NCBI GenBank assembly: GCA_958450365.1
Contig: CAUEEP010000936.1
Span: 2,312,370-2,376,369 of the forward strand
From: Mesorhabditis belari
Taxonomy: Eukaryota; Nematoda; Chromadorea; Rhabditida; Rhabditidae
DNA: 64,000 nucleotides
Reading direction: 5' to 3'
Part shown: piece after piece, positions 34,205-45,187 of the stretch
How positions within the stretch are numbered: position 1 is the first letter of the stretch
How the letters are laid out: every line of letters begins with the position of its first letter
Made by a program: the position numbers and the translations under genes
The notes under the pieces: model-generated
What the model saw: only the letters and a program-made list of their open reading frames with translations
What the model was told of the DNA's origin: nothing
Databases searched by the model: none

Positions 34205-35495
34205 CTTTAGGTTGGATATCACATTGAAGGTAGAAATGAGGAGTTCATCAGATTGCTGGAAACTGCAGGAGGTAGATTAAGCAATTAAGTGATTTGAAAT
34301 TTCTAATTTAGGTGATGCCTTTCTCGACTACCCGGGAATTGAGAAAGGCCAGATAAGAGCTCTCGACACGTTAGCTGCTTTTTATGTGCAAGAGGTTTGT
34401 TTATTTTTATTTTTAACCTGTTTGAAACAATCTTATGCTAAGCTTTTTTGCTTCAGGGACATCGAGAACGGGCAAACAAGGAAAGACGCAAGGAATGTTT
34501 CCAAAAAGCCACACTGCTCTACACAACGGCTGATAAAATTCAAATGTAAGCTATTGCTTTAGCTTTGAGCAAATGAATCGTTTTAGGTATGATCAAGACC
34601 ACTGACTTGGACGTGCCTACTTTTGTCTCCTCGAGGGCAATAAGATGGAACAAGCCGATGAGCAGTTCAATTTTGTCGTCAACACGGTAAAATTTGTGAG
34701 ATGGTCTACTTCTATGAAGCTTTAGTCTCCCGATAATATTCCCGCCACATTGGGACGAGCGTGCATTGCTTTCCAGAAGAAAGACTACAAAACAGCACTT
34801 CTTCATTACAAGAAAGCGTTGAAGTTGAAGCCGGATTGTGCACCGGATGTTCGACTCGGGATTGGACACTGTTTGGTGCGCTTGGGGAAATTAGATAAAG
34901 CGAGGTTTGTATTATTGACATAATGGTAACTTTGGCGATCTAGAATTGCGTTTGAAAGATGCCTTGAAATGGACAAACACAATATTTCGGCGATGGCCAC
35001 TCTCGCCATCATGGACAACAACTTGAATACACCTGAAGGTTTGTTATTGTTTGTTAAATTGTAACTTCTAACCTTTAGGAGTTCAACAAGCCGTCAATCG
35101 ATTCAACTACGCGTATAAACTTGAGCAAAATCATCCGATTGTGCTTAATCACTTGGCAAATCGCCGCCGCCAAAAGAACGGGATTCTCGGGCACAAGAAG
35201 TGAGGTATGGGAATACTCTTTTCACTTGTAGGATGACTTTAAATGGATATTCTATGTGAAACAAAATCATGTGCTTGCAATATTTTTATTTTAGGGACAT
35301 GCTCACTCGACTTTTGACAATCTGGCCTGATGATGTCGAGGCGTTGATCGATTTGGCACAACTCACCGAGCACATTGGTGCGCAGGTTGAACACATAAGT
35401 TGAACGCTAATTGTACTGCTGTTTTAGAAATCTCTTGTATCCTATCAATATGCAGCCAAAATATTAACTGAACGAGAAGAAGTTGAGGTTGAAGC
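34205..35495 (+). pseudogene. ctr-9: CTR9 (PAF1 complex TPR protein), decayed copy A
   Basis: Exons at 34,211-34,271, 34,312-34,394, 34,457-34,545, 34,587-34,686, 34,726-34,904, 34,944-35,038, 35,079-about 35,200, 35,296-35,388 and about 35,429-35,500 translate to CTR9 TPR blocks: [79 protein letters not shown] and WPDDVEALIDLAQL. CTR9 scaffolds the PAF1 complex in Pol II elongation and histone marking. The N-terminus is missing, a 2-nt insertion is near 34,217, an in-frame TGA follows YDQDH (34,602), and the segment between VLNHLAN and the PDDVEA region is deleted. It ends abruptly in an AGCTT array at about 35,490. It cannot make a full protein. Confidence 0.9.
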
Positions 35496-35700
35496 TTGAA
35501 GCTTGAAGCTTGAATAAGCTTCAGGAAGCTTAAAAAGTCTAAAAAAGCTCAAAAAAACAGAAAAAGGCTTGAAAAAGCCTGAAAAAGCCTAAAAAAGCCT
35601 ACAGTAGCTCAAAAAAGCATAAAAAAGCTTCAGGAAGCTTAAAAGGGCCTAAAAAAGCCTAAAAAAGCTTAAAGTAGCTTAAAAAAGCGGTACTTTTTGT
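35490..35700 (+). repeat. 10-bp periodic array, AAAAAAGCTT type
   Basis: Units such as AAAAAAGCCT and CAGGAAGCTT occur with a period near 10. The array truncates the CTR9 copy A. It is followed by GGTACTTTTTGTGGTACTTTT, shared with 47,325-47,345. Confidence 0.9.
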
Positions 35701-35899
35701 GGTACTTTTTCTCAGGTGAGGTGAAAAGTAGTACTTTTTCTCAGGCAACCCCTAATTTTAAGTGCAGATTCGGATTCTCCATCAAAAATCGACCTTAGAA
35801 AAGTGTTTTTTATCATGCTTATGCGTCTTCACTAATCTCTAGGTCGAAAAGTTGAGGATGGTACCATCCTGGAGGATCTCTAGTAATTAATTAAACCGC

Positions 35900-36003
35900 A
35901 CTTGGGTAATTAAACCGATGGGGAGGGCTTTCTGAGGGTCTACAGCCCGGGCACGGTGCCAGATGCCGCTTTTTCCTACGAGCGACACCGAGGGTACGCA
36001 CAA
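35900..36003 (-). pseudogene. SL RNA remnant on minus strand
   Basis: The PSE-like block (36,002-35,956: GTGCGTACCC, CTCGTAGGAAAAAGCGGC, CTGGCAC) is followed exactly 39 bp later by GGTTTAATTACCCAAGT at 35,916-35,900. The sequence then restarts as GCGGTTTAATTAATT. No donor or Sm site. A second, diverged leader-like sequence (CCGGTTTAATACCCCAG) lies just upstream of the block at about 36,006-36,022. Confidence 0.75.
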
Positions 36004-36009
36004 GACTGG

Positions 36010-36545
36010 GGTATTAAACCGGTTAAATTATTGTTCAGGAAGAATTTCACGGAATTCACGAAATTTTCCAGTTTATTATGGACTAATTGAAGAGCTACAT
36101 TTTCACTCAGTTTTGACAAAGTTTCTCTTCTAATCATATTAAAAGGAAAATAAATTAGACAAATTGAACGTAATATCCAGCGATTTTCTATAAATTTCAT
36201 GATTTCATGGTTAATCTGAACAGAAACATCGTTTAATACAAAGAAGCTAATCCATATATTTCCTTGAAGCACATCAAATATTGAGAGAAGTGCTCGCAAA
36301 ATGTTCGGATTTTTATTGATTTTGATGGAATTCTCTATAAGTTTGAAATCAATTTTTCGTAAAGGCATTCCCGGTTTAACGGGTAAAAACTTATAAACAT
36401 GAAATTTTGTCGTGCTTGTTTTCTTAAGCTCAATATCAAAAAATTGTAGATGTAAGTCAGCAAAATGTGCAAGTTTCCGAAAAACTCGTCGATGAAGTGG
36501 ATATTCCTTAATTTCCTTAGATGATTAAAGTAATTTTTATTTTGA
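36010..36545 (-). pseudogene. F-box-like family fragment
   Basis: Minus strand: EYPLHRRVFRKLAHFADLHL, YKFLPVKPGMPLRKIDF, NHEIMKFIENRWILRS and HNKLENFVNSVKFFLNN, closely similar to the locus at 48,529-49,311 and nearly identical to the fragment at 49,985-50,350. The frame breaks into unrelated sequence (NLTGLIPQSCAYP) at its 3' end, where the SL RNA remnant begins, and the N-terminal F-box part is absent. Confidence 0.6.
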
Positions 36546-37420
36546 AATGAATCAAATTGAAGAATTATCTTTTTCCAATAATCATCTGTTTATAAAAACA
36601 GCGTACTAGACTCAAAATGTTTGCACGATCATGTGCCTTGTTTTCTTGTAAACCTTTGCTTCCTAGTACACTGAATTCTTCATTTTCTCTAATGTTTTTA
36701 CAAAAAGGAAGATATCTGTGCGCCAGATTGTGTCTGTTTCTCATTTTGTGAGCACAAAGATCATTGATCGTTCAGCCTGAACAGACTCTACTCTACAGCA
36801 AGCTACAGCACTTTTTTAGTTCGAAAAACTTTAAAAGAATCGATTTGAATTCCCAATAAATCCCTAGAATTTGAAGAATTTAGTGCACTAGCATCTGAAA
36901 GTTTACATTTCCAGAGAATTTTCGAAGCTCGTCCAACAATCCCAGCTTTAACACTTATCTTCTCGAAATCCCCAACGAATCCCTTCTTCTTCCTTCATTC
37001 CTTCTTCCTCTTCCTCCTCTCCCTTCTTTCTCTTCCTTTTTTTCATTTCCCCTATTTATTTTTCCTCGTTCACATTTCTTTATTCTGCAGAAAGCTTTTT
37101 TTAAATTAAATTTTCGCTCATTAAGAATTTATGAGCTCTCTGGCAACTTTCAGCGAAGAAAAAATTGGGAAAATTTATTTGTTTAGGGAAAGAGATTCAG
37201 CAGATAAGTGCTTATTTGAGGATTCCTTTTTTGATTGAGTGAAGAAGTTGTTGTCTTCATTTCTCAGTTCTTGCTCTTCCACTTGTTTTTCGACGTACTC
37301 CTACTTGACTTTGATTTACTTTGTGCTTTTTTCAAAACCCATCCTTTCTAGCTCATTTTCTCTTGTTTCTGCTTTGTTGTGGATTCATAATCATACTTAT
37401 TTTTATTCTTTTTACGTTAC
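36546..37420. other. Intergenic or large intron
   Basis: No exon of the neighbouring receptor gene found on the minus strand and no other gene. Pyrimidine-rich tract near 36,970-37,050. Confidence 0.4.
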
Positions 37421-37741
37421 CAGATTGATAATGTTTTGCATAATCACTCCTAGCACCACATCCACTGGCTTGCCACTGTCGAAAACGGGACGCTCTTCTA
37501 GAAAAAGTTGAATAAGATTTTTAAGCTTTCAAATCTTTCAAATCTTTTCAACTTACTAATTATAAGAATAAATTTAGCAATAATGAAATAACTCTTGGTA
37601 TCAAGAATTCTTATCCAGTTCTATTTTACCTGTCACATAACCCGCCAACAAATCATTGATGAGACGAGCCTCGGGTGGAGATGACCCAATAGGAATACAT
37701 AATGAAAACAGAATAAGTGAGAGAAACATTTTCAAGAACAT
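37421..37741 (-). CDS. Cys-loop receptor subunit (nAChR-type), first two exons only
   Basis: Exon 1 (37,630-37,741) starts at ATG and encodes a signal-peptide-like N-terminus (FLSLILFSLCIPIG) followed by PPEARLINDLLAGY, the typical start of nicotinic receptor ectodomains. Exon 2 (37,421-37,497, after TTTTTCTAG) joins in phase 1 and reads ERPVFDSGKPVDVVLGVIMQ and NIINL, matching the conserved RPV...PV.V..G..L..I loop. These proteins are pentameric ligand-gated channels at synapses and muscle. The next expected exon (VDEKNQILTTN...W-type) was not found in the following 900 bp, after which an F-box-like fragment begins. The gene is either broken or has a long intron leaving the window logic. Confidence 0.7.
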
Positions 37742-38062
37742 TTTTCACGTAATTTTGAGTAGAATCATGTCTAAATTGTTTATTTCATTTTAAATTCAAT
37801 ATTACAAGATGAAAAAAAAGCCAAAAATCCTTTTGCTTCCAAGTTCCAAAAATCAAAATCCAAATTCTCCTTCCAAGGATTGTTGCTTTTTATCCTTTTT
37901 GTCCATTTTATTACCATTGTAGAACCTTATGACATTATATTTAAGATCTATAGCAAGATCTATCTAAAGCTGTTAGTTATTTGTACAAATTCAAATTGTA
38001 TACAATGTGTAAAGCTTTGAAAAGAAGCCGGAATCAATAAAAAATAAGAGTTCTATTAGCGC
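37742..38062. other. Upstream flank of the receptor fragment
   Basis: AT-rich, with no gene seen. Confidence 0.4.
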
Positions 38063-39108
38063 AAGATTTTTTGATTTCCAAAGATTTCAAATTTCTAAGG
38101 TATTCAACTTTTAAACTGCGTTCCAGAATGTCCAAAAATCTGGTGGTTTTCAATTTTTTTCTTCAAGATCACAACTTCCTCTCCTTCCAGAATTTCTATA
38201 GTCAAAAGGAGATAATCTTTAAAGATATTGAAGATTTTCCCGGATTTCTCTGAAACAAAAATCTTTCCGTTTTCAAGAACAGTCAATAATCTAAAAATAT
38301 CCGTATCTACTAACAACAAATCATAAATGATTCGCAACATTTGTTTATTGTTGGTGTCATTTTTGATGATTTCTTGAATCTATTGCACTACACCCCACCG
38401 TAGAGTTTGTTCCTCTTGCACTTTCCTCTTCATTTTGAATGATTTTATTCAATTTTTGATCGATTTTAGTCGATTTTTATTGATTCCCATTGATTTTGAT
38501 CGATTTTTATTAATTTTTATTGAAGTTCTTTGATTTTAATTGATTTTTGATCTGCTTTTGATCGATTATGATCGATTTTTCTTGATTCTAATCGATCTTT
38601 TAGGATTTTTGCTGATTTTTATAGATTTTGATCGATCTTAATCAAGTTTTCGATCAACTTTAATCGATTTTGGTCGATTTTGGACTTGTTTTGATTGATT
38701 TTTGATCGATTTTTATTGATCTTTAGCGATTTTTGATTGATTTTAGTCGATTTTTGATCGATTTTTGATCGATTTTTGATCGATTTTTATTTTGTAGTTG
38801 TCGAGTCACTAAACATAAAAAAAGAAATAAGTCATATGAAGCCTTTGAAGCTTTTTCAAGCTTTCCTAGGCTTTCTAAGCTTTTTTTTGCTTTTCTAAAC
38901 TTTTAAAGCTTCTTTTATGCTTTTAGTGGCTTTTGAAGTTTTTTTCAAGCTTTTAGGCTCTTTTTAGGTTTTCAAAGCTTTTTGCAGCTTTCTAGGCCTT
39001 TTAGAGCTTTCTAGGCTTTTTAGAGCTTAGCGAGTTCGGAATAGGGCTCGAAAATTAGTTTTTGTGTGTAAAATCATTTGACTACCGATCTTTGACTCTG
39101 AGAAAACT
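38063..39108 (+). repeat. Segmental duplication, block II
   Basis: Near-identical to 21,623-22,620, including the GATTTTT array (38,440-38,790) and AGCTT array (38,835-39,030). It stops at TCTGAGAAAACTT, after which ACCTAACTTACCTTACC begins. Confidence 0.92.
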
Positions 39109-39298
39109 TACCTAACTTACCTTACCTTACCTAAGAGTACCTAAAATTAGATACATCATAAATAAATAATCAAGTTACATATATCCATAGAAAATTTAAA
39201 ATAATAATAAAAAATAAAAGTTATTCTCTAACTACTACGCTAAGCCTTGTTTTGTAAATGAGCGATTAACGAAGCCAATCGCTCATTTACAAAAAATA

Positions 39299-39371
39299 TA
39301 CAGTCGAACTTCGATATAACAAGCCTCAAGGGACCGGCCAAAAAGTTCGTTATATCGAAGTTCGACTGCAT
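39299..39371. mobile_element. Short MITE with CAGTCGAACTTCGATATAAC ends
   Basis: A 73-bp element whose two ends are inverse CAGTCGAACTTCGATATAAC arms around a GGGACCGGCC-containing centre. TIRs of CAGT...TCGATATAAC type are characteristic of pogo/Tigger-like elements. TA lies on the left. Confidence 0.8.
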
Positions 39372-39600
39372 TTCTTAAATTTATTAAACCCATCGAGAAT
39401 CCGATGTACTCCTCAAAAAGACAATTGAGTGCTGCAATCACCTCAGCGGCACTTCTCCTTAAACATAAAATCGTCAAAGAAAATAATTTATTCGCACCTC
39501 ATTTTCTTGTGCTTTAGTAGGATCGGGCATTTGTTGAACGACGGAATTTCCATTGACTTTGAATCAAAGCGTTATTCCTCCATTCTCCAGCCCTTTCTTT
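39372..39600 (-). pseudogene. Two exon-like pieces interrupted by a MITE
   Basis: Minus strand 39,497-39,590 reads VNGNSVVQQMPDPTKAQENE before a GT donor. After TTTAAG, 39,380-39,458 reads RSAAEVIAALNCLFEEY and then IGFSMG. The MITE at 39,299 lies just downstream. Composition is coding-like but the family is unknown, and a stop occurs upstream (GGITL then TGA). Confidence 0.3.
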
Positions 39601-40440
39601 AGTTTTGGTGAAGCGGTTTACGAACGAGCACCAAGCATTGAGAATCCAGATTGAAGTGGAGATCAAACGATCAAACGAAGCTTCACACTAAAATAAAAAA
39701 TATATTAGAGTTGTCTTAATGGAGCATATGTGAAAGATTCCTTTCTGAAAAGTATCGTTGAATGTCTGGTGGAATTTTTCTCAGTGAGCCTGTAAAAATT
39801 CAAGTACTATTTCTGGATGGATTCGTACAATTTTATCTTGATAACCTACCCAACTGGCACTTGAGCATCGGCTCGACGATTGTAGTCGTACGAGATTCTG
39901 TCTTTTTGAGCTTTATGCTAAAGACAATACATAGTTCAAATTACGATTGACACAAGAGTTGGGTTATGTGAAGACAAACCGTATCAATCTTTATAAGCGG
40001 TTTCAATCTTAAATCCACTTGATTCGTTTGTTGTTTGATGTTTCCAGTGTAATTCTTTGGCCATGTCTTCGTGGGTGTCATAGTGATGACGGTAGAAATA
40101 GATGCACTTTAAGGATTGTTTCAAGTGTCAAGCTTTGAAGAAGGTGCCAACGAATTACCCAATTTTGTGCTTGCGACCGGATTGACGCCATCAGTTCTTG
40201 TGACACTCCCATCTGGGCTTCTGCCTGCGGCAGCTTCTGTTTACGGCAGCCGGAGCACGTTCAATTCTTGTGAAGAAGACCGATGTCAGCAAGCCACTCG
40301 TTGAAGCCGTTACCAAGGAGGAAGAGCTTCTCGTACACATCATCGAGAGCGTGAAGTTCATCAATGCATTGATATTTCTTGCCATTTCGTTTCGTTAACG
40401 AAGTCAAAGGGACTTTTTACTTACCTTTGCCTGTATACAT
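39601..40440 (+). pseudogene. Possible exon remnants, unidentified
   Basis: 39,762-39,950 is open (PVKIQVLFLDGFVQFYLDN). 40,140-40,400 is open in two successive frames (FVLATGLTPSVLVTLPSGLL, then SILVKKTDVSKPLVEAVTKE with EELLVHIIESVKF). The frame change and missing splice signals suggest decay. Confidence 0.25.
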
Positions 40441-40574
40441 AAGCTCTGGGCTCTAGGGGTAGGACTTAACAAGTCTATTTTGCTTATTTTGCAATTATTT
40501 TGCAGAAAAATAATTGGCATTTCTAATGAAACAAGCTTCAATTTGTTGGTTTTAAATGGAAGTACAAAAAAAAG

Positions 40575-40603
40575 AGCAAAAAGACTTTCTGGACAGCCTA
40601 ATA
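40575..40603 (-). mobile_element. Solo mariner-type end
   Basis: AAAAAGACTTTCTGGACAGC followed by CTAATA is the inverse of the TIR at 16,436. No partner end is evident nearby. Confidence 0.5.
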
Positions 40604-41375
40604 TTTTTACCAGAAAATAAGAAAACTAAACAAAACTGTTCCTTAATGTTTGATTCCTTATCTGAGACTTGTTTCGCCAAAATTTATGACTAAATTTTAT
40701 TTGATTCAAAAGCATTAATGTTGCTAGTGATCTTGACCTTAATCTTAAACCATGGTAGTGCCCTATTCCTTACTCATAAGGAGATGGTATATTAGATACG
40801 TCTAAATCATAATTGAGTATCTTTTTAAGAAATAAACACCTATACCTTGAGCTATTGTCTGTATTTTAAAACAAGAAAGAAGCTTTTAGATTGAACACCG
40901 AGTTGGAGATATCTCATTCACAATGACTCTCCATTATATTAGCCAAATCAGAAGAAAAAGCTCCTTAAAGAATTCCAAACGTTTCTCCCCGCCTAAATGC
41001 GAAATTTTTCAAGAGAAGAGATACCGATGAAAACAATGCTAATTTCTAGGATAAATGTTCTCATCACAACTCTTTCGCATGAATTTCCTCATCGAACCAA
41101 TTTTTCTTCATGAGATTCCTCATTTGAACATTTCTCTCAAAACACTGCCTCAAAACCACATACCCACTTCTCTACCTTCGATAAAATATATTTTTTGCAT
41201 GCACGTAAAAGCTCTCTTCTTCGTTTAACTATTGTAGTCGATCGATTTTTGTTGATCTAATGCAGTATTGGTACAATGTTATTTCTGTTTTGATTAGTAA
41301 GCAACTTTTGATAATTTTTAAACTTTAACTTGAAACCGTTGATTCATTCATGCATCAAAGTAGTCTATAGAAAAG
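40604..41375. other. Intergenic
   Basis: Nothing recognisable. The last 100 bp are the upstream region of the orphan exon at 41,376. Confidence 0.4.
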
Positions 41376-41495
41376 ATGACCGAAATGATCGAATCTCAAT
41401 GGGAATTTGAGAGGCATTCTCTGAATGGACTCCACAATGGATTTAATGAGCACGATTCACGATATACATGTTGTTGTCGACATATGCATTCAACG
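41376..41495 (+). CDS. Orphan first exon of a probable membrane protein
   Basis: ATG to a good donor (CAACG|GTAAGC) gives 40 codons: MTEMIESQWEFERHSLNGL..., ending SRYTCCCRHMHST. A CCC..MH cluster just before the expected first membrane segment resembles N-termini of small four-span nematode proteins (LAPTM-like), but this is an inference from a few residues. No second exon is found. A foldback element starts 87 bp downstream. Confidence 0.35.
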
Positions 41496-41581
41496 GTAAG
41501 CATTTATTGGATAATTACAAACAACATAGCGATAGATACTATAAATACTCGGAAAAGTCCAAAGCCTACTGGTGGATACTG

Positions 41582-42345
41582 GGTGATCCAAAATTTTCCG
41601 CACAACTTTTTACTAAATTTTAATTTTAAAATGACTGAAGAAAGCTATTCAACGAAACTTCTTTAGAATGAAAACCTTGACAAAATTATACTTAAAACCA
41701 CTAATAAGGAGCTCATAGCTCATTATAGCTTTTTTACATGGTTGGCCCTTTGAGCCGCGCACATGTGATCGACGGGACGCTGCCGAAATTAGTCCACTTT
41801 CAATATTTATACAGATCCTTAGCACTGATGTAATTGAGCAATTTACACAAATTTTCAGCCTTAATTTTTTTCCAATTAAAATAAACTAAACTTGATATTG
41901 GTCACCCCTTTCTGGGGCTTTCTGAAGAACGCTCTTTTTCGATAAAAACACTAAAATCTGCTGACTTTGATACGAGGGAGTTTCTATCCAATAAAAATAA
42001 TTTTAAAAGCCTAACTGCTTTTAAAATTGGTTCTTAACGTTTTTAGCATAAAGATGAACATTAAAAGTTTATAAATTTTTGTTTGGGATTAGTCTAAACT
42101 TCGCATGATGACTAAAAAATTGAAAAGAAAGTCGATTTTAGCAGGGTGCCGTCGACCACTTGTGCGCGGCTCAAAGGGCCAACCACATAAAGAAACTATG
42201 ATGAGCTATGGGCTCTTTATTAGTGGTTTTAAGTATAATTTTGTCAAGGTTTTCATTTTAAAAAAGTTTAGTTGAATAGCTTTCCTCAGTCATTTTAAAA
42301 TCAAGTTTTAGTAAAAAGTTGTACGGGAAACTTTTGGATCGCCTT
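41582..42345. mobile_element. 764-bp foldback element, ~205-bp arms
   Basis: The left arm (41,582-41,790, starting GGTGATCCAAAATTTTCC) and right arm (42,141-42,345) are inverse copies of about 85-90% identity. The centre is non-coding. Termini of the GGTGATCCAAAA type suggest a Tc1-like non-autonomous element. Confidence 0.85.
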
Positions 42346-43305
42346 GTAGATAACGAAAATTTATCTTAGTAGAACTCATTTTTAGTAGAGCTCATTTTTT
42401 GAGCGGCACGCTCACAATTCATCTTTTAAGTGCCAATTAGGGTTGCGCATAAAACCAATTTTCCAGGCTAAATTCGAGCAACCTCATTTTTTAAAAATCA
42501 GTATGTATTGGGGTTTTTAAGCGCTTCCGTATAGTCGATAACCTACTTTTAAACTAGTTAATGATCTTTTGAATAAATTACATAGTGGTAAACACAAACC
42601 ACAAGCTGGATTGTTCCTTGATAGTTTGCTTAAACAATGGTTCTTCTGTGAACTCAAGGACCTTTGAGTATTAGTCTTAGCAACAGACCAGCTCGAGCAA
42701 TCTCATATTTTTCTAGTACATTCAAGGCTTATGAATCTTACTTATTATAAGACACAAAGTTTGTGTGGGTGTCTGTCCGTTAACCTCATAACTCGAGTCC
42801 TAGTGGGAATTTCGGTCTCTTTTTTGGGGCAATATTTAATCGACCACGGCGGTTTGGCCTGCCAAATCAGAATTGAAAAATCTTTAACCGTTTTTGAGTA
42901 ACGTTGAAAAAACCGAATTTGGCGGCGAGATTAAAGGTCGACTAGGGATACTTCAAAACTGGGATTTTGAGTTCATTTTCTCTGACCACGTTGGGGAAAT
43001 ATACTTAACTTTAGGCACTAAATCTTGATAATTTTTGGTCTTTTGAGAAAAGGACAAAGGCGAAAAAGTTCAAAGTGTCAGAAGCGAGGATCAAAGGGAT
43101 TAAAGGGGAAAGTTTGTCCCTCAAACTCAGTTTAGTTATTGAAATGCAAATTCAATAGTAAAATAATGAACTATAGTAAATTTGCTTACAATTAGTATTA
43201 AACTTTGACTCATGTAAACTATGCGTTAGCCCAAATCGGCCAGCAGTTAATAGAGCGATTCACCAGATACTAGGAGAAGCTCCAATTCGATCGGGTGATT
43301 CTTCT
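42346..43305. other. Intergenic, with interspersed repeat at 42,775-42,955
   Basis: 42,775-42,955 is the inverse relative of 17,030-17,205 (TAACTCGAGTCCTAGTGG, TTTTTTGGGGCAATATTT, GGCCTGCCAAATCAG). Nothing else identified. Confidence 0.55.
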
Positions 43306-43309
43306 TAAA

Positions 43310-43720
43310 ATTCGCTTTTTTTTTTTTTAAGCCTTTTTTGAGCCTCTTTAAGTTTTTTTAGGCTTTTTTAAGCTTCCTGAAGCTTACTCAAGCTTAAAAG
43401 ACGGAAAAAAGCTTCAACAAGCTCAAAAAAGGCTTAAAAAAGCAGAAAGAAGCTTGAAAAAGCTTAAAAAAGCAGAAAAAAGCTTGAATAAGCTTCAGGA
43501 AGCTTAAAAAGTCTAAAAAGCCCCAAAAAAACAGAAAAAGACTTGAAAAAGCTTAAAGAAGGTCAAAAAAAGCTTGAAGAAGCTCAAAAAAACAGAAAAA
43601 GCTTGAAGAAGGTCAAAAAAACCTTAAAAGAGCAGAAAAAAGACGGAAAAAGCTTAAAAAAGCTTCAACAAGCTCAAAAAAAGCTTAAAAAAGCCTAAAA
43701 AAGCTTAAAGCTAGTCGATT
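43310..43720. repeat. 10-bp periodic array, AGCTT type, with strand switch
   Basis: Starts as TTTTTTAAGCC (T-rich) to about 43,390, then switches to A-rich AAAAAAGCTT units to 43,712. Confidence 0.9.
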
Positions 43721-44143
43721 CCGCTTTCACATTTTGAGTTATAGACCTTTTAATTGAACTTACCCTTTTAGATAAGTCGGCCAACTTTGACCGGAATTTT
43801 CTCTATGTTTTTTTATTAAAATGTAGTAAATAAGTCTTGGATTTTCATAACGGAATTTCACAAGGAACATTTTAAAACTAACCTGAAGTTGATTTGGTTA
43901 CTGGAAGTCGAGATGTAATCAATTCATGCATCGTGACGGCTAGAAAAGTCTTGAGACTGAATTTTGCCTTAAGGAAAACTTTTTTACAATTCGCAGATTT
44001 TAAATGGTTTTGATATGAAAAGTTACTTCAGAACTCAAATTTGTAAAATTCGAAAAAATATTGTAAAAATGTTAAAAAAAAAATTGAAATGTTATTGCAA
44101 AAATTTGTTTTATTTGTGGCAGACGCGTTTTTTGCGAAAACGC

Positions 44144-44452
44144 AAGCGAGCTGGCGCACTGACTTAGAGGGGCAACAACTGCAAATCGCTGAACAAACAG
44201 TGAAAGCTGGAGTGCACGAGACCTTTTCCACTAGTTATCAAAGTTTTTTGAGAAAATCAAATGCGTCATTATCTAATTTCTGGGCTTAAATTTCTCACCG
44301 AAAAACGATTGGAAATCGTTCAACTCCAAACCAATTTTTTTCTCAAATCACTTTGATAACTAGTGGAAAAGGTCTCGTGCACTCCAGCTTTCACTTTTTG
44401 CTCAGCGATTTGCAGTTGTTGCCCCTCTAAGTCAGTGCGCCAGCTCGCTTCC
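44144..44452. repeat. Foldback, ~114-bp arms
   Basis: GCGAGCTGGCGCACTGACTT ... ACTAGTTATCAAAG on the left has its near-exact inverse on the right (44,339-44,452), with an 80-bp loop. Confidence 0.9.
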
Positions 44453-45187
44453 GTTTTCGAGAATTTTCCGATCCGGCCCGTTTTCAAAAAATCGCCTCAA
44501 TCCAAGCTTTGTTTTCCCTTGTGACATCCAACTTGGGTATTCCCAAATTCGCATTTCAATATTCGCTGTAAAAGTCTTATTTCCTTTCAAATTCAGTGAA
44601 GAAAACAAAAGAAACAATGAAACAACGCCCCACGCTTTTTATTAAAGATTAAAGAAAAATTCAGCCAAAAATAGCACTAAACCAAATCAGAATTAAAAAA
44701 TTGCGTCTCGATTGATAAAACATTGAAAAATCACTTAAAAAAGAAATTCCTCTTTAAAACAAACATATATAAAAAGTAAAAATAGTGGAATTTACTAAAT
44801 TTGAAGTGCAATTTTAATGTTTTTTCAATCGAGTGATAACTCTTCTTTTTTCTCTGTATCTCAACTTCCAATTAAAAAATATAGCTGGTAAAAAATATAG
44901 CTGGTAAATTCCACATAGGAAAGCGATCTAAAAACGCTCTCTCAAAACATTTTGTTGAAGCCAAAAACACTTCTTCTTCCATAATTTTATCTACTGATTG
45001 CGTTTATGATCAAATTGAAGTAAAAAAACAAAATTTTTAACATTTTTCCATATTGTTTTGAGAATTCCAAATTTGAGACTCAATTTTTTTCAAAAATGAA
45101 TCATTTCTTGAAAAAAAAAATCCAAAAATTCCCAGAGATTATTTGATTTTCTGAATAAGCGATTCGCGAAAATCAAGAATCACTTTC
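44453..45187. other. AT-rich spacer
   Basis: No gene or repeat that I can name. Confidence 0.4.
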
